Origin: Apiotrichum sp. Y4204
Taxonomy: Eukaryota > Basidiomycota > Tremellomycetes > Trichosporonales > Trichosporonaceae
Direction of reading: 5' to 3'
DNA: 64,000 bases
Assembly: GCA_025531455.1 (NCBI GenBank)
Contig: JAMYHL010000073.1
Coordinates: forward strand, 1 to 64,000
This document shows positions 34,701-47,000 of this stretch, in pieces (position 1 is the stretch's first letter; every line of letters starts with the position of its first letter). Made by a program: the position numbers and the translations under genes. The notes beneath the pieces were generated by a model. That model searched no databases. It saw nothing but the letters and a program-made list of their open reading frames with translations, and was not told the origin of the DNA.

Positions 34701-35916
34701 TATGGAATGTGAACTTGCTCGCTCAGGGACTGCTTGTCCTGTCCACGGTATTATAGACTGCAGCATGCAGCACTACTCGCAAAACGTGTCAGGCAAACAT
34801 CCTCGTTAGATTAGGTGATGGTCCTCGAGCGACCTGCAACTGGGAAGCCTGATCTCGGTGCGCACATTAGTGCAGTCGCCCGGCCCTGTCCAAAGCCGTC
34901 TCCTGACGTAGGCGCACCTTTAGATCGGGAACGCGTACGACACTTTTATACACAGCTGCGCAACTGTGCCCAGCCGGCATCCACGCCCCTCGGCACCGGA
35001 CCTCGCACTGCAAATGCCGCGCGACTCGTAAGGCAGTAGCCGCTTCATTTGCGCGAAGGCTGGGACCAGCCAGACCGCGATTGTACAGCATGTAAGCAGC
35101 AAACGGCAAACTCGAACCGGAAGGCCTTGATGGGTCCGGATGATTTACGACAGCTGATCGGGTATCGCAGCGGGTCCACGTCAGCGCCGACTGCGATCGC
35201 CTGATCGGGGCGCGATGCAAGGCCGCCTGGTCTCTGATCTCTGATCTCGCTGCAGCAATGGCTGTGTGATCTCGAATCTCTCTGTACCTCTCTAGATGTC
35301 GTACTATTGTCCCAGTGTCTCATTGTCCATTTATACATATTTACTCAGCCGCGGACGAGAAATTGCTTGCAGAAAGTTTACATGGCACAGAGGTTGCGTA
35401 GATAATTTGCCTGCCTCATTTCCGATTCCGTATATTGCAATCTTGGCACCCAACCGTCTCAACACCGCGTTGCGAGGACTGATAGAGTGTTGCATTGTCG
35501 TGGAATGCCAGGCAATGAATGGTCCGTCTGAGCGGCTGAGGCTGAGATGCGCCCATCACGGGCGCTGCCCGCGGCATCGATCACCGATGGCTGTGGCCCG
35601 GTGGGCCGGTCGTGGGTCTTGGTTTCGTTCCTGACCATTCTCATCCGAATCACCACTTGTGCATCGCTGGTTGTATCAGACAGTCGGCATTGGCCGCACC
35701 CGGACGGCTGGCCCTACAACACTGACGGCAGTAGTTGTCGGTACGCCATGTGCTAGCTACTGCACATTGGCAACGACTCAAGCATGGTACCTCGACTGCA
35801 ACATTCACCAGAGAGCGATATCTCATGTTGGGGTCGTACATTTCACTATCAGTAGGAGGCGGGTGTCATGTCATTCCTATCCCTTCTACTCGCAAGGCCG
35901 ATTCAGTGCAGACGCA

Positions 35917-37082
35917 TCACGGTTTCCGTCTCGCCTCATTGCCGAACTCCTCCTGGAGATGACGCTTCAAAGCTGGAATGTTGTTCATTGCCGATCCGCA
36001 TTTGAAGCACGTCAGCGAGCTGGCCAGGAGCGCCTCACTTTCTGCCAGTCCCTGTTGTCAGCGTGGACGGCATTTGGGTCGACCGCTAAACTTCTCATAT
36101 TCAACCAACGGCCTGATGGGCTGGCGGGTGTGTGTGGTTGTGTGCGTTTCTATTGTGTTTCTACACCTGAGACGCTAGATTGGGGTTGCACACTGTTGCA
36201 GCTGCCATAAGACTCACGGTCCCGACCCCAATCTGGGCGCCAGTAGGCACACCGAACTCATCACAGTAGCACGGATCACGGATGATGAGATTGTATGGCC
36301 CCACTGATCATCACATCAATGAACATCGTGTGAGGGCCCTTCTAGCAAACGCAAGTCGCCCCACGGCGAATGAGTCTCATATGACACCTTGGAATCTGAC
36401 TGGGCTGTCGCCAACGCCAGCATCAGACCGTCTGGAATATTTAGGAATATAAGGGTGCCCGGTGAACACCGAACATGGGACTCACTCTTGCACGCCCCTG
36501 GATATCGGCTTCCATCTCGCGTAACCAAGCCTTTACCTCACGGAGATGGATGAAGAACCCATGATCTGGACGAAACGAATTGTAATGCTTCTTGTGCTTG
36601 AGCCTTGGTGAGATGAGGTCATCAGAGATAATGTGGAGGTGAATATGCCTGATGTTAGCATCTTAATGAGCTCAATGTTGATCTGTTGCTGCTGCTGCAC
36701 CACATTCTCTTCCAACTTACCGCATGCTAGGAACAGCGTGGAAACCGACATTGACGCCCCACTCCCGTCCCTCAGTCTTGCTCATCTCGTCACGAACCAT
36801 CTCAACAACCTCCTCCGCAGTGCGTTCCATTTCGGCAATCACTGTCTCTCGTGCTGGATGGCGCAGAAGCGAACCAAGCGAATCGAGGTCACGCTCGGTG
36901 AGGGAGCCGTCACCGGAAAAGGGCAGTCGCGGGAGGACGAGGAAGTGATACTTCGCCTTTGGGTATGCGTCGAATACCGCAATGCAGTGGGGATGTTCGA
37001 TCAGGAGCGTTGAGGGAGGGAGGGTCACGGAGGGACTTGAGAGCCGGGCATAGTCGCGCAACGCGAAGACAGCTGCCATCAC
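35917..37082 (-). CDS. Aprataxin-like HIT-domain DNA repair hydrolase
   Basis: Minus-strand exons 37082-36721 and 36648-36486 give the HIT domain: substrate-binding FDAYPKAKYHFLVLPR near residue 40, then the histidine triad HIHLHII at 122-128 across the first splice junction, then LKHKKHYNSF. The aprataxin C2HE zinc finger (C199, C202, H215, E219; CFKCG...NNIPALKRHLQEE) is found 450 bases further on in exon 36041-35917. I join the two through a GTGAGT donor at 36485 and a short exon 36120-36084 whose borders are weak, for about 228 residues. Aprataxin/Hnt3 removes AMP from 5' ends left by abortive DNA ligation. The FHA domain of the human protein is absent, as in yeasts. Reading through without the third exon gives a 189-residue protein with no zinc finger. 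Confidence 0.8.
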
Positions 37083-38671
37083 GGCGTGCCCTCTAGGGAA
37101 GTAGGGTGCTTGTAGCCTGGAATCTCAAGCCTTCTCCCAAGCACTGCAGGCGTGTTGGTTTGACTGCCTCAAGACTGAAGTGATTCGGACCGCAGGATGG
37201 TTGTTGATGTCTCGTGTATCGAGTTCATTTGGACTTCGGACTTCACAATTTCGGGAAATCAGATGACGCAACCAGTGACAGTAGGACTGGCGGACATTGA
37301 CATCATCTCCGTGTTCCTTGGCAAGTGGCACTGCCAACAACCCCAATCGAAACGAACTTAAACGACAACTGGTACCTCTTCACTGTCGAGGATGACCGCA
37401 ATACGCTCAAGACACACCTCGCAGTATCAAGAAAGCCGAAATGTCAGAACTAAGTTGTTTGGAACGTACCTAGAGCCTGGATGTGAGATTGTTTCGAAGC
37501 CTTCTTGTCACAGTTATGTATATGCCATAACCAAAACCCTTCATTTTGTCAGTGTACTGTGCTTTTCCCATACGCTCCCCGCAGGATTGACTCCAGGCCT
37601 GAACTGCGCCGAAGTACACTAGCAGGTCCCTGGTCCCCAGCATGTGTTAGTTGGCTGGGCTTGATCAAAGCAACATGCCGGCCGAGGTTTCTGATGGTTG
37701 GCTGGTGGTTAAACGGACGGCCTTTTGGAGGATTCAGCCTTGCGCAGGGGGTAAATGGGGTCTCTCAAGTAGCAGATTGCACGGTTCATACTGGCCACGA
37801 GGAGTGTCATTAACAGGAGTGCAATGTTAACGAGCAAGCTATCCGAACGGCAGGACCTCGTTGTCTGACTGACAGCGAAGACTGATAGAGCCGCAACAGG
37901 TGTAGAGGACGCAGAGTGCCAGCCAAAGTCATCCCGAAGCGCCGGCCTCGTTAGTCCCAATGATCCCATGACGTCGTGCGGCGGCGGGCAGGGTCCGCAT
38001 GTCCGGACATGACAGATGACAGAATCAGGTTTATCCCACCACACCATCCAGGACTCACCTGCAGGCTGAGGTCACATTTGCAACCGCGACTTCACAACCG
38101 CCGGGAAGACAGCTACCGCCGACGGCACAATTGTGTCGAGGTGCGGGATCACTACTACTGCATGATGCGCTCGGCAACGGCCCGACACTGACGACACCGC
38201 TGGGCCTGGTGCTGGCGGCAGTCACTGGGCGGCAGTCATTGAGCGCGGCAGTTGATGCCTGACGTCATTTGTCGCGCTCTGCAACACCATTCGTCCGTCC
38301 GGGTTACTGCGACCACAACCTGAGCGTCCCCCCGTTCGTAATGACATAATCGGCCAGGGTGGACAGGTAGTCGGGACCTGGCAGAGACCAGGCGCGCTGT
38401 GGATCAGAGCGACGAACGACAAAGTAGTAGTAGTAGTAGTAGTAGTACAACCTTGTGCTGTACTGCCGTTTTTCACTACCCAGACCAGGCCGACTGTCGA
38501 TTCGACTGACGTCAGGCTAGCACGGCTGTGGAGGTCAGCATAGGCGAGCATGTTGGGGTGAGGCGATCTGGACCCACTTCGACTTTGCCGGGTTCCCCAT
38601 AAAGGACGAAGGTTCCACGCGTATTCCCACCCATCGCCCTCCAAACGACTTTTCTTCGAATACCACCCACA
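37083..38671. other. Divergent promoter region
   Basis: The interval is 1.6 kb between divergent starts. It holds a (GTA)8 microsatellite (listed) and no supported gene. The antisense frame overlapping its right end is a shadow of the mitochondrial gene. Confidence 0.5.
38424..38447. repeat. (GTA)8 microsatellite
   Basis: Eight perfect GTA triplets 225 bases upstream of the mitochondrial LEA-like gene. Confidence 0.95.
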
Positions 38672-39997
38672 ATGAACCCCACGACCACTCTCCGTATTGC
38701 CTCGCGCGCGGCTCTGGTGAGTAAGGAGGGCGGCCTGGCCTCCAGTGGCGTCTCTGGGAACCCGTTCGGCGCCACTCGCACTGTCTGCGGCTAACTTTAG
38801 CGCCCTGTCCCCAGGCAAATCCCGTCCCAGCTCGCCCGCCGACAGGTCATTTCGCGGAGGGGCTACGCGTCCGCACCTGACGCGGCCAATGCCGCGCAGG
38901 GACAAGGCGTCGTGCTCGCCGCGCTCGCGGCCTTGGGAGTTGGCGGTTACTTCTACCTCAAGCCCGTCCGTGACGTCGCGGCCAAGATGAATGCGACGAT
39001 GGAGAAGGCTCAGGAGTACGCCCAGGCCGCCCAGGACAAGGCGGCCGATGTCACGAAGGCCGCCTCCGACGCCGCTTCGCAGGCGGGCCAGAAGGCCGCC
39101 GAGGTCGGCAAGAAGGCTGCGAAGGAGGCCGTTTCGGGCGACGGCGACATTCTCTCGGTCGCATCCAACCTCGCAAAGGAGTACCTGCCCCATGTCGCAA
39201 CCGCAGTCACTGGCGGCGGTGTCGGTGGGCTCCTCTACAAGCTCAAGGACGCCGACCTGACTGCCGCCCTTGAGACGCTCAAGAAGACCGGCAACGACCA
39301 GGTTACCCGTGTCGTCGACATCGTTCAGGCCAAGCTTAAGGATGCCGACAACAAGGTTGAGAACATCGACTGGAAGGAGCTCGTTCAGGAGCTCAACGAC
39401 GAGCTCGGCGGAAAGTACAAGTCGACCATTGACGTAAGTTCAGCCAGCTTGAGGGGTTGCTAACGACAGACCCTTATCGGCAAGGTTCCTTCCGCGAACG
39501 ACTTTGAGGACATGGCCAAGAAGCTCAAGGAGGAGGGCAAGGACAAGCTCAAGGGCGTTGAGGATGCCGCTAGCAAGATCTACAAGAACATCGAGGCCGC
39601 GAGCAAGGACAAGAAGCTGTCGGCGGATGCCTTCGTGGAGGGAATCAAGAAGTCCAAGGGCGAGGACCTCGATGAGCTTGCCAAGTCTATCAAGGGTCTT
39701 CTCAAGGACGCTGGCCTTCCCGCAGACGCTGTCGTCGACTACGCTCGTGACAAGGCCAAGGACGGTGCCGACTATGCCGAGCAGTACGCCAAGGAGGTCC
39801 AGGGCGCCTTCGACAAGGCCGCCAAGTGGCTCCCGGTTGACGAGGACACCGCTGTCAAGACCGCAAGCAGCATCTCCCCATCGCTCGGTAAGATGGTCAA
39901 GGAGCTCCTCAACGAGATGCACCACCAGGCCGACAAGGCAAAGGACAAGCTCGAGGAGGGCAAGGAGGCGATCAAGGACAAGGCTGGCAAGAAGTAA
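38672..39997 (+). CDS. Mitochondrial membrane protein with LEA/apolipoprotein-like helices
   Basis: Exons 38672-38716, 38801-39433 and 39470-39997 give 401 residues. The acceptor at 38800 (CTAACTTTAG) is the one that keeps frame; the nearby CCCCAG does not. The N-terminus (IASRAALRPVPRQI, then ARRQVISRRGYASAP) is a strong mitochondrial presequence, followed by one hydrophobic segment at about 51-67. The rest is Ala/Lys/Asp/Glu-rich amphipathic helix with repeats such as AAQDKAADVTKAASDAASQ, like group-3 LEA proteins or apolipoproteins, and lacks cysteine and most aromatics. This suggests a protein anchored in the inner membrane with a long helical domain that coats or shapes membranes, or protects them in stress. 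No enzyme domain is seen. Codon use is strongly C-ended, implying high expression. The identity is unknown. Confidence 0.75.
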
Positions 39998-40928
39998 GAA
40001 GTTTACAGGATTCGATAGTATATGTAGCAATGGTACAACGTGCATGAACACCATATTCATCTCGTACCCATAGAGTCTTCTCAGGGCCATTAGCGAGGAG
40101 AGTTATCTCCGCCTGTCACAGGTGCACTTCATGCCGAGAGACGTATCTTTTGAGTGCCCCCAAGAATGGTATCCCCTTCAGACCTCCAACGACCTGGCCA
40201 GTACTGTCAATCTGGCGGTCTGCAATGGGAGCGCTCCATCGCACCTAGGCTCTCCTCCAGAGGTGAGCCTCAACATTCGTAGCGCTGTTTGGTGGCACCA
40301 TATGTCTGGTGGTTGTCTGGGTACCTGGGTGCACTTTTGAAATAGTTGTTTGGATCATGGAGGCCCACCCTGGAGTCCCACTCTTAAAACCAATACGTCA
40401 TCAGAACCATTGTCCTAGACAAACAACAAACGTTCTCGATGGATGCGGCGAGATGCAAACTCTCGCGATGGAAAGCAATGAGCGTATCTAAACTTGATAG
40501 TATGCTTGCACGGTTTACGGTGGAAACGAAATGACTTGTGCGTACTGAGTGACACTAGAAGTGGCCAAAGGTAGTATGTAGCAGCATCTCATGCTGTCAC
40601 GGTTTCTTGCTTGGTGGTGGGGGGGCCCCTCACAAACTTGCCTAGTTAACTAGTTCCTGTATGACATGGGGGAGGCTGCCTTGGGTGCATGGGTGGCGCG
40701 TCGTCACGGGGGGCACAGACCTACAAGCTACAGGCAAAGCGCCCCCACCCAAAAGGCCTAAGGAGCACCTCGTCATGCACGATCATGCAGCCGCACTCAC
40801 TCACCACAGCCGCCCAGCCCACAAACACAATCCCCATCACTTCCATTCATTTCATTCACCTTCTTATCGGTTTCCCCTTCTTGCTTTCCTTTCCCCTTTC
40901 TCTATTCCCCCTACCTATTCGCATCGAC
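39998..40928. other. Intergenic: 3' flank and NPC2-like gene promoter
   Basis: Nothing coding is supported. The last 130 bases are CT/CA-rich, as in other leaders in the window. Confidence 0.5.
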
Positions 40929-41911
40929 ATGCGCCTTTCACTACTTCTCCTCCCTCTCGCACAAGCGGCCGTCGCCCCGGACGTGTTCAACTGGGCCGCC
41001 GGTGTGATTAGCGGCCCTGGGTCGACTCCCGCCAATCAGCCCGTATTCACATTCGACTCGTGGCGTTGGGCTGACTGCGGTACGTATTCCAAGCAAGCAG
41101 TATGCTTTGCTTTAATCTCATGTGCCCTTGCTGACGTTCAGGTCTTCCGTCGGATGCCATGTAGGTGCCAGACATGGAGCCGCGTTCAGAGTTGGAGAAG
41201 CCTTTGCCACCCGCTCGGAAGCCAGTGGACTGGTGACACCAGGCCCTGGAAGGGACATCTCACTTGACCTACCGTCGCGCGGCACACCCTGCGCAGTCAC
41301 TGACGCACAGCACCATTGACAAGATCACCCTCAAGCCCGACCCGCCCCAGCCCGGCGAGAAGCTGACGGTACACGTCGAGGCAACCGCCAACGAGGAGAT
41401 TGAGGTACGTGACCACGGTGGCACGAGGCGGGGGCTATAGATCGTGACTCGCTGACCGTCAGGAGGGCGCCTATGCCGACGTGACCGTCAAGCTTGGCCT
41501 CATCAAGCTTTTGCAGAAGCGCTTCGATGTCTGCGAAGAGGCGTGAGTGGCGGTCCCCTTCATGCTCACAAGCTACCTAATCTGACCCACAGTCGCAACA
41601 ACAACGCCTCGGTGCAGTGCCCTGTCAAGAAGGGGGATTACGTGGTGGACCAGGTTGTGGAACTGCCCAAGGAGATCCCCAAGGGTAAGTTCGGCAGGAT
41701 CTGTGTCCTGCGCTGTGAAGCCATTGTACCATTGCCTTTGTCTGCAGCAACAGAATCCACATCGCAGGACGTACTCACACCGTAGCCAAGTTTGTTGTCA
41801 ACGTCCGGGGGTACACCGCCGACGATGACGACATGGTCTGCCTTGACCTTGTTGTTGACTTTGTGAGCCTACCCTGCCTGTTCGCTGCTGACATCCTAGA
41901 TGAAGAACTAG
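40929..41911 (+). CDS. NPC2/ML-domain lipid-transfer protein
   Basis: Seven exons (40929-41079, 41142-41160, 41311-41404, 41463-41542, 41593-41684, 41786-41862, 41900-41911) join in phase to give 174 residues. A signal peptide (about 1-15) precedes an ML domain: WADCG, the KPDPPQPGEKLTV strand, EGAYADVTVKLG, FDVCEEA, VQCPVKKGDY, VELPKEIPKAKF and DDDDMVCLDLVVDF, with cysteines placed as in fungal phosphatidylglycerol/phosphatidylinositol transfer proteins. NPC2 proteins bind sterols in the vacuole lumen and pass them to NPC1; fungal members also carry phospholipids. Exon 2 is only 19 nt and the last exon only four codons (MKN and stop), so automated prediction may break the gene. The introns range from 37 to 150 nt. 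Confidence 0.88.
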
Positions 41912-42118
41912 ATACGGCGTACCCAGAGCCAAATGCGACCAGCGTTTTCAAGTACCCTGTCGAATTAGTAGAACTTTTGTCTTCGAATCACATGATGCAT
42001 TTCATAGTACGGACACTGTTGCTGACTACTTACTGCTGAAGGCTCATCACTTTTGTCGTGGGGACACTTCGCTACAGCTGTGACTCAGGTACTCAAATCC
42101 CGTCGGGAACTAGGGTTG

Positions 42119-42153
<35 letters not shown>

Positions 42154-42526
42154 TCTTCCCCCAGACCTGACCGTTAACGTGTTGACCGTCATTCGTGATG
42201 TTCACGCCAATCATTCAGTCCATCGTGTCTATCAAGCAATCAAGAGCTGCTAGCAATACTGTTTGGCTGTCGACATGTGGGTACTATGGGGAGGCCGTAC
42301 AAAATGAGGGTGTGCCGGATAACGCGCTGCACGAGAGTTCACAAAATCGAAGGGGTATGTGTAGGCACTGACACTGCCATAAACTAGGGGTTTAAAGAGC
42401 TTTTGAGACGGTCGGCGAAATGTCCAGATAGGAACACGTGCACTCTGGGACGACATGTCGCGGAATACGCGCGAGCGAGGCCAGCTCGCCGCGGCATGGC
42501 TGTGACGAGGCATTCATGTGCGCCTC
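41912..42526. other. Convergent 3' flanks with a TG microsatellite
   Basis: The interval is 615 bases between convergent stops. A (TG)14 run lies at 42123-42150. No gene is seen. Confidence 0.6.
42123..42150. repeat. (TG)14 microsatellite
   Basis: Fourteen perfect TG dinucleotides downstream of the NPC2-like gene. They lie between the stops of two convergent genes, likely in or beside a 3' UTR. Confidence 0.95.
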
Positions 42527-44067
42527 TCACCTGTGGTGGGGAATCGGTGGCGTTTCAGCACTTCGGCGGGTCTGGGCGTTGGCCAGAGCTCGTGAGAGCT
42601 CATTGTGGAGCCTGCATGATGTCAGACGATGATTTAGGGTGCTCGGCAGACTTACCGTCGTTCTGTGTCAAGCTGTTGCATGAGGGTTTCTCGTTCCGCC
42701 ATCAGTGAGTTGTTGGCGGCGGTGAGATTCTGGATGTGGGTTGTCGCTAGATTGTTAGGCCCCTACGCGTGATCATGGACCTACCTCTGTCGAGGATGTG
42801 AAATTTAGATGACCTTTGACCGCTTTTTGGGAGCACGGACAACAACTTATCGAAGCCAGTACGAAGAGTCGATCGACGACGCTGTTAAATTTCAGTCAGT
42901 CACCGTCTCTCGGGTTCTAAGTGGGCATATTGAAGTGGTTGGCAGAGGAACATCGGCTTGCCAGGGCATATATCAACGAACTGGCGCCCTGGCCTGTCCC
43001 CGATTAACCGCTCGCTTCCTAGGCCACTCACCTGCTCAGCTTCAATACGTGTGCGGCGGATGTCCTCACGCCTGGTGAAATGAATGCGTTCTTCGGCACT
43101 GGCGTAAGTGACGGTAGGACTACCAGTGCTCACTTTGTTGGAGCCAGGCCCAAGGCACCGCATCCCCGGTCATCTTCTTCATCTAACTCCAATAACTCCT
43201 CGTCCTCCTGCTTGATAACGCCTGGGCGGTCGATTCTGCGGCTCTTGACGAACTCGAGGTGCGGATTACTCATCACCGGTGAAGGAAATGGGAACGAGGT
43301 GCCAGCGGCGTAGCCTCCGTGGAACGAAGGGGGACACCAAGAGACACTGGGACCTCCCGCATCCTTCCCCATGGCCCCCATAGGTTGAATGCCACTGGGG
43401 GAAATCCCGGGCGAGTAATGGAGCGACATGTGTTGACTAAAAGTCCCCGATTCAGGTGTGGCTATGACCATGTCAGGCGACGAGAGAAGGGAATATGGAG
43501 TGGAAGGGGTCAGCCCTGGGGGTCCACTGGCTAATATGTCAGGCTGTAGTGCACCAACATACTTACGACGGTATTGTTGCCAGTGATTGGAATTGTTGTA
43601 GTAGGGATGACCGTGAGCAAACGGCTGACCGGGCGTGAAGGGGCTGGGGGGCATGTCTGATCATCATCAGTCAAGAGCCCCGGATTGGGTACGTACCGTC
43701 CGGGTGACGGTCGTCGTCGTCATCCTCTGAGGGAAGATTCGCGTGCTGCAGGGGGCGTCCGATGCTTGAATTCATTGTGGGGGTCGTGGGGAGTATCGTC
43801 GGCGGACACGAGTTGGGGATGAGGACTGGCACCTGTTGGATCGGAAGTTGCGCCTTGGGAGGTGGAAGGGGTGGCACCTTGACTGGAGGGATCAGCCACG
43901 GTGAAGCGGTGAGGATGAGAGAAGAGATCTGCGTGTGCCGACCTACATGCAACCGGAATCTGGTGGCTTTTATGTGCTGAGCAGTCTGCCGCCTCGAGTG
44001 GGTCGAGTTGGCCCATTGGTGTGACACGAGGCTCATGTGGCATGGCCGTCAAGCTCATATTAGACAT
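42527..44067 (-). CDS. bHLH-leucine zipper transcription factor
   Basis: Seven minus-strand exons (44067-43947, 43882-43697, 43656-43134, 43098-43032, 42881-42785, 42746-42656, 42611-42527) join in phase to give 389 residues. The first about 275 residues are Pro/Ser-rich and disordered, with an acidic patch (SEDDDDD) and a KQEDEELLELDEEDD stretch. The bHLH follows at about 285-345: basic region RREDIRRTRIEAEQRRR, helix 1 TLRTGFDKLLSVLP, loop, and helix 2 FHILDRATTHIQNL. It runs on into a short heptad coil (SLMAERETLMQQLDTERRL). The glutamate and following arginine that read CANNTG are kept, but the usual histidine four residues before the glutamate is arginine. The bHLH is split over three small exons. 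The last codons overlap a GTGAGA, so a further exon is possible. Targets are unknown. Confidence 0.82.
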
Positions 44068-47000
44068 TGCGATATGACGGCTTGAGGGCTAGCGGACTGG
44101 GTATCAGCGTTGCTCAGGGATGGGCGGGCGGCTCGGGTGCGGTGAGGCTCCCGAACGCGAGGCTAGATAGGGGTGTCCTCTTCCGTCAGTGAACGGCGGA
44201 GCGATACCAGCCGCATGGTACCTACCTCGTGTTAGTATCCAGTCTGTGGTTGGAAAGAATCCACGCCGGCCTCGACAATATCAGCCTCTTGGGATGTAAA
44301 GAGAAACAACGGTGCGAACGGGTCAAATGGAGGGGACGTGGGACGCCAGTGCGAGAGGACAGAAGGGGGATCCAGTTGAGGGCAAAGGGTCGCTGAACAG
44401 GCGGTGACCTGCCCTTTGGGGGTTGTCGTGGAAGCCGGGTGGTATAGGTGCGTTCAGCACCTGGGTAGAATGCCTCGTGGTTTGGGTGCTGGGCTGCGGT
44501 CCGTGACAATGGGCGAAAGCGCGAAAGGTGTTCACAGAACGTTTTGTTCGGATACGCTGTTCTGAGATGTGGATGAGTTGTTGTAAGTACGATACGAAGG
44601 TGCGGCTGCGGTCCTCAGGTGGATGGACAAGGGACGGATGGTTATGAGGAGGAAAGGGAAACGAGTTTGGTTAGGAGTGCGCACTGGACACCGGATCATG
44701 CGACGACAGCTGCAAGAAGTGACAACCGACCTCAATGATGGGGGCCAGAAGCCAGCCTTGCATTGATTGCCCACACGCGTGGTGCGTCGAGCAGCAGCAC
44801 CTCTGGAGCACTGCAGCAAATAGTCTTGCAGTTGCATCTCCTTCCACCTCTTCGTCTGGATCATCTGTGCGCGCCACTGTAAATGGAACGGTCGCCATTC
44901 TTCAATGCGATTGTCATGGCTGTCATTTTGTCATCATCAGGTCCTTTTTTGCCTCCCCCTTTCCCCTTCCTCCTCCCTCCCATCGCTGGGCTCTCTCTCC
45001 TCCTTCCCCTTCTTGCTTGCCCTGGTCCCAATGTCCCCAACGCCCCCGCCTCTCCTTGCCCCTCCCCCCCTACCCCTCCCCCTCCCCGCTGCTTCATTAC
45101 TTTGTGGGTCGTGCTGCCCCGCGGGTTGCGCGGCTTGCCGTGACAGAATATTACATTCCGTCTGGTGCAGGGGCGGGGAGAGAAGGACCGTGCGTGAGAC
45201 GACACAGGGGAGCGCAGGGCTGGTGGCCATTGTACCCTCTCCCCAGAGTGCCTCGTCCGAAGCACGACCGACAATGAAAGACGTGCGGGAAAATCACGAC
45301 GATGATTAACAGAATGTCAGCCCGCGAGGAGGCATTGTGACCGTCATGAGGTATGATCCGGGATCCGAGGGCAACAAGAGACGAACGGTGAGATCATGGT
45401 CCACGGGTGGCGGCAGTGGTTGGGGAGTCAGTCAATGCTCTTTGGCCGCACGGCTGCGGGGCTCCTTTGATACCATTAGCTGTCATCTCCTGTAGCCAAT
45501 CACCCCATTCCGTAATCTCCGAGCCCTCAGCAAAACATTGTTTCTCGTCGTTGAATGATGTGGCACATGCGGCGTCTTTTGGCCACTGTGGCGATCGCTG
45601 TTCCTAACGATTGCTCTCAGTCCGTCCTGTGCATCACTTTTCCAAGTGTCCGTGTGAGAATGAGAAGCAACAAAGGTGGTTGGTGGCTGGTATGGAAGTG
45701 TGTCATCGAGACGCATTCTGTGTTGATGTAGGTGTGAACGAGGCCGAGGATACTGCGAGCTGCGCACCGTGTCGCTCGCGTCGTATTGTCTGTGCCTGCG
45801 CCACAACGAGTCACTTGCCAGTGGCAGTTCCTCCACCAAGCTGCACGCCCCCGCTCAGCTACAAGCCCCCCACCCCGATCTGAGCTGTTGAAACCTGGCG
45901 ATAGACCGCCAGGTGGCAGGTTCTTGGATACTCCCACATTGTGCACAGACGCCCGGGGCACCGAGCAAACGACAGAAGCGCCGGAAGCAACAGTGGCGGG
46001 CGTCAGAAGCAGCTAGCGGCGGCCACTCGGTCTGCGTGTCTCTGCCTAACTTGATACGCCAATTCTGTCCGCTTCGAAGATCTTCCTGGTTGGTTCAATG
46101 CGACATGAGCGCGAATGGTCTGTGCTTGGACTTGTACAGTATGCAGTACCGCTGTACACCTGTGCACGAGGCGATGTTTCTTCCGGATATGTTCGCAAAG
46201 AACCACCCACCCACACACACGCGGACACACACATACGTGTATACGTGACATCCGAACAATCACCGGATCACCGGACCGACCGTGACGGACGCAGACAATG
46301 TTCGAGAAGTCAGACAGCAGATAGGCCGAGGCAGGCTTTGCGGAGACAAAACGAACAAAATATCAGAACCCCAATCGTCAGAAAATCAGAAGCTCAAGAG
46401 CTTGCCGATCTTTGATCGCCGTGATCGGCAGCGTTACAGAACTGCAGAAGCACGGGGATCCCGATTCCAAGAACAATTCTGCCGCCCTATCAGTCCTCAG
46501 ATCCCCAGATCTCCAGAAGTCCTGTACACATCCGAAATCCCGCCAAACATTGATACTCACCCCAATCCTTTTGACAACCTCGCCCAATCCCGGTCTGCAG
46601 CTGTGACGCACACGATTGCTCAGCTGGAGTACCACGATGTCATCCAGCACTCGGCTGCCAAAGCATTTCGCAGGCGGAGAAGATCCTCCGCTCTCGCACC
46701 AGCGTGAGAATGTGTGAGTAGATCGGCACAAAGCGCAGAGGATGTCGAACAATGACATCAAAGAGAACCCAACGCGGACACGTAACCACACATCTTGGTA
46801 GCTTGGTGCCGCCTCAACGACGCCCGTGCGCGGGGGAGCGCTGGAGATTGGCGGGAGAGGACAGGGGCTGGGGACCGTTCATGTGGCAGAGCCTGTGGCA
46901 GAGCCCTCGACCCGCGACCTAATTGCTATTTCAAGGTACAAGGTGGCACATCGATAGGCATTAGCGGCATTGTCAGCGTCCAGGTACTGGACATGATATG

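Larger units (their letters stand above)
29883..35916. other. Gene-poor 6.0-kb region
   Basis: The interval lies upstream of the CSL gene and downstream of the aprataxin-like gene. The first about 2 kb probably hold the CSL promoter and leader: CT-rich on the minus strand, with a GA tract at 31341-31400 and a GCC run at 31727-31746. The 338-codon minus-strand frame at 31.0-32.1 kb is low in complexity and not credible as protein. A minus-strand frame at 33493-33813 reads protein-like but has no family match or clear upstream exons. No RNA gene was recognised. Confidence 0.4.

Noticed and set aside
10645..35916. Transposon, viral or horizontally acquired island in the gene-poor regions
   Set aside because: No reverse transcriptase, integrase, transposase or terminal repeats could be recognised by eye; base composition is similar to flanks.
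36441..37082. Two-exon, 189-residue finger-less HIT protein as the main model
   Set aside because: A perfect C2HE aprataxin finger lies in the correct strand and order downstream, so the longer model is preferred, though read-through remains possible.
38222..39193. 323-codon frame antisense to the mitochondrial protein gene
   Set aside because: The sense strand has presequence, splice sites and strong codon bias; the antisense is a shadow.
39440..40090. 216-codon Leu/Val-rich frame antisense to the LEA-like exon
   Set aside because: Hydrophobic appearance results from reading Lys/Glu-rich codons backwards.
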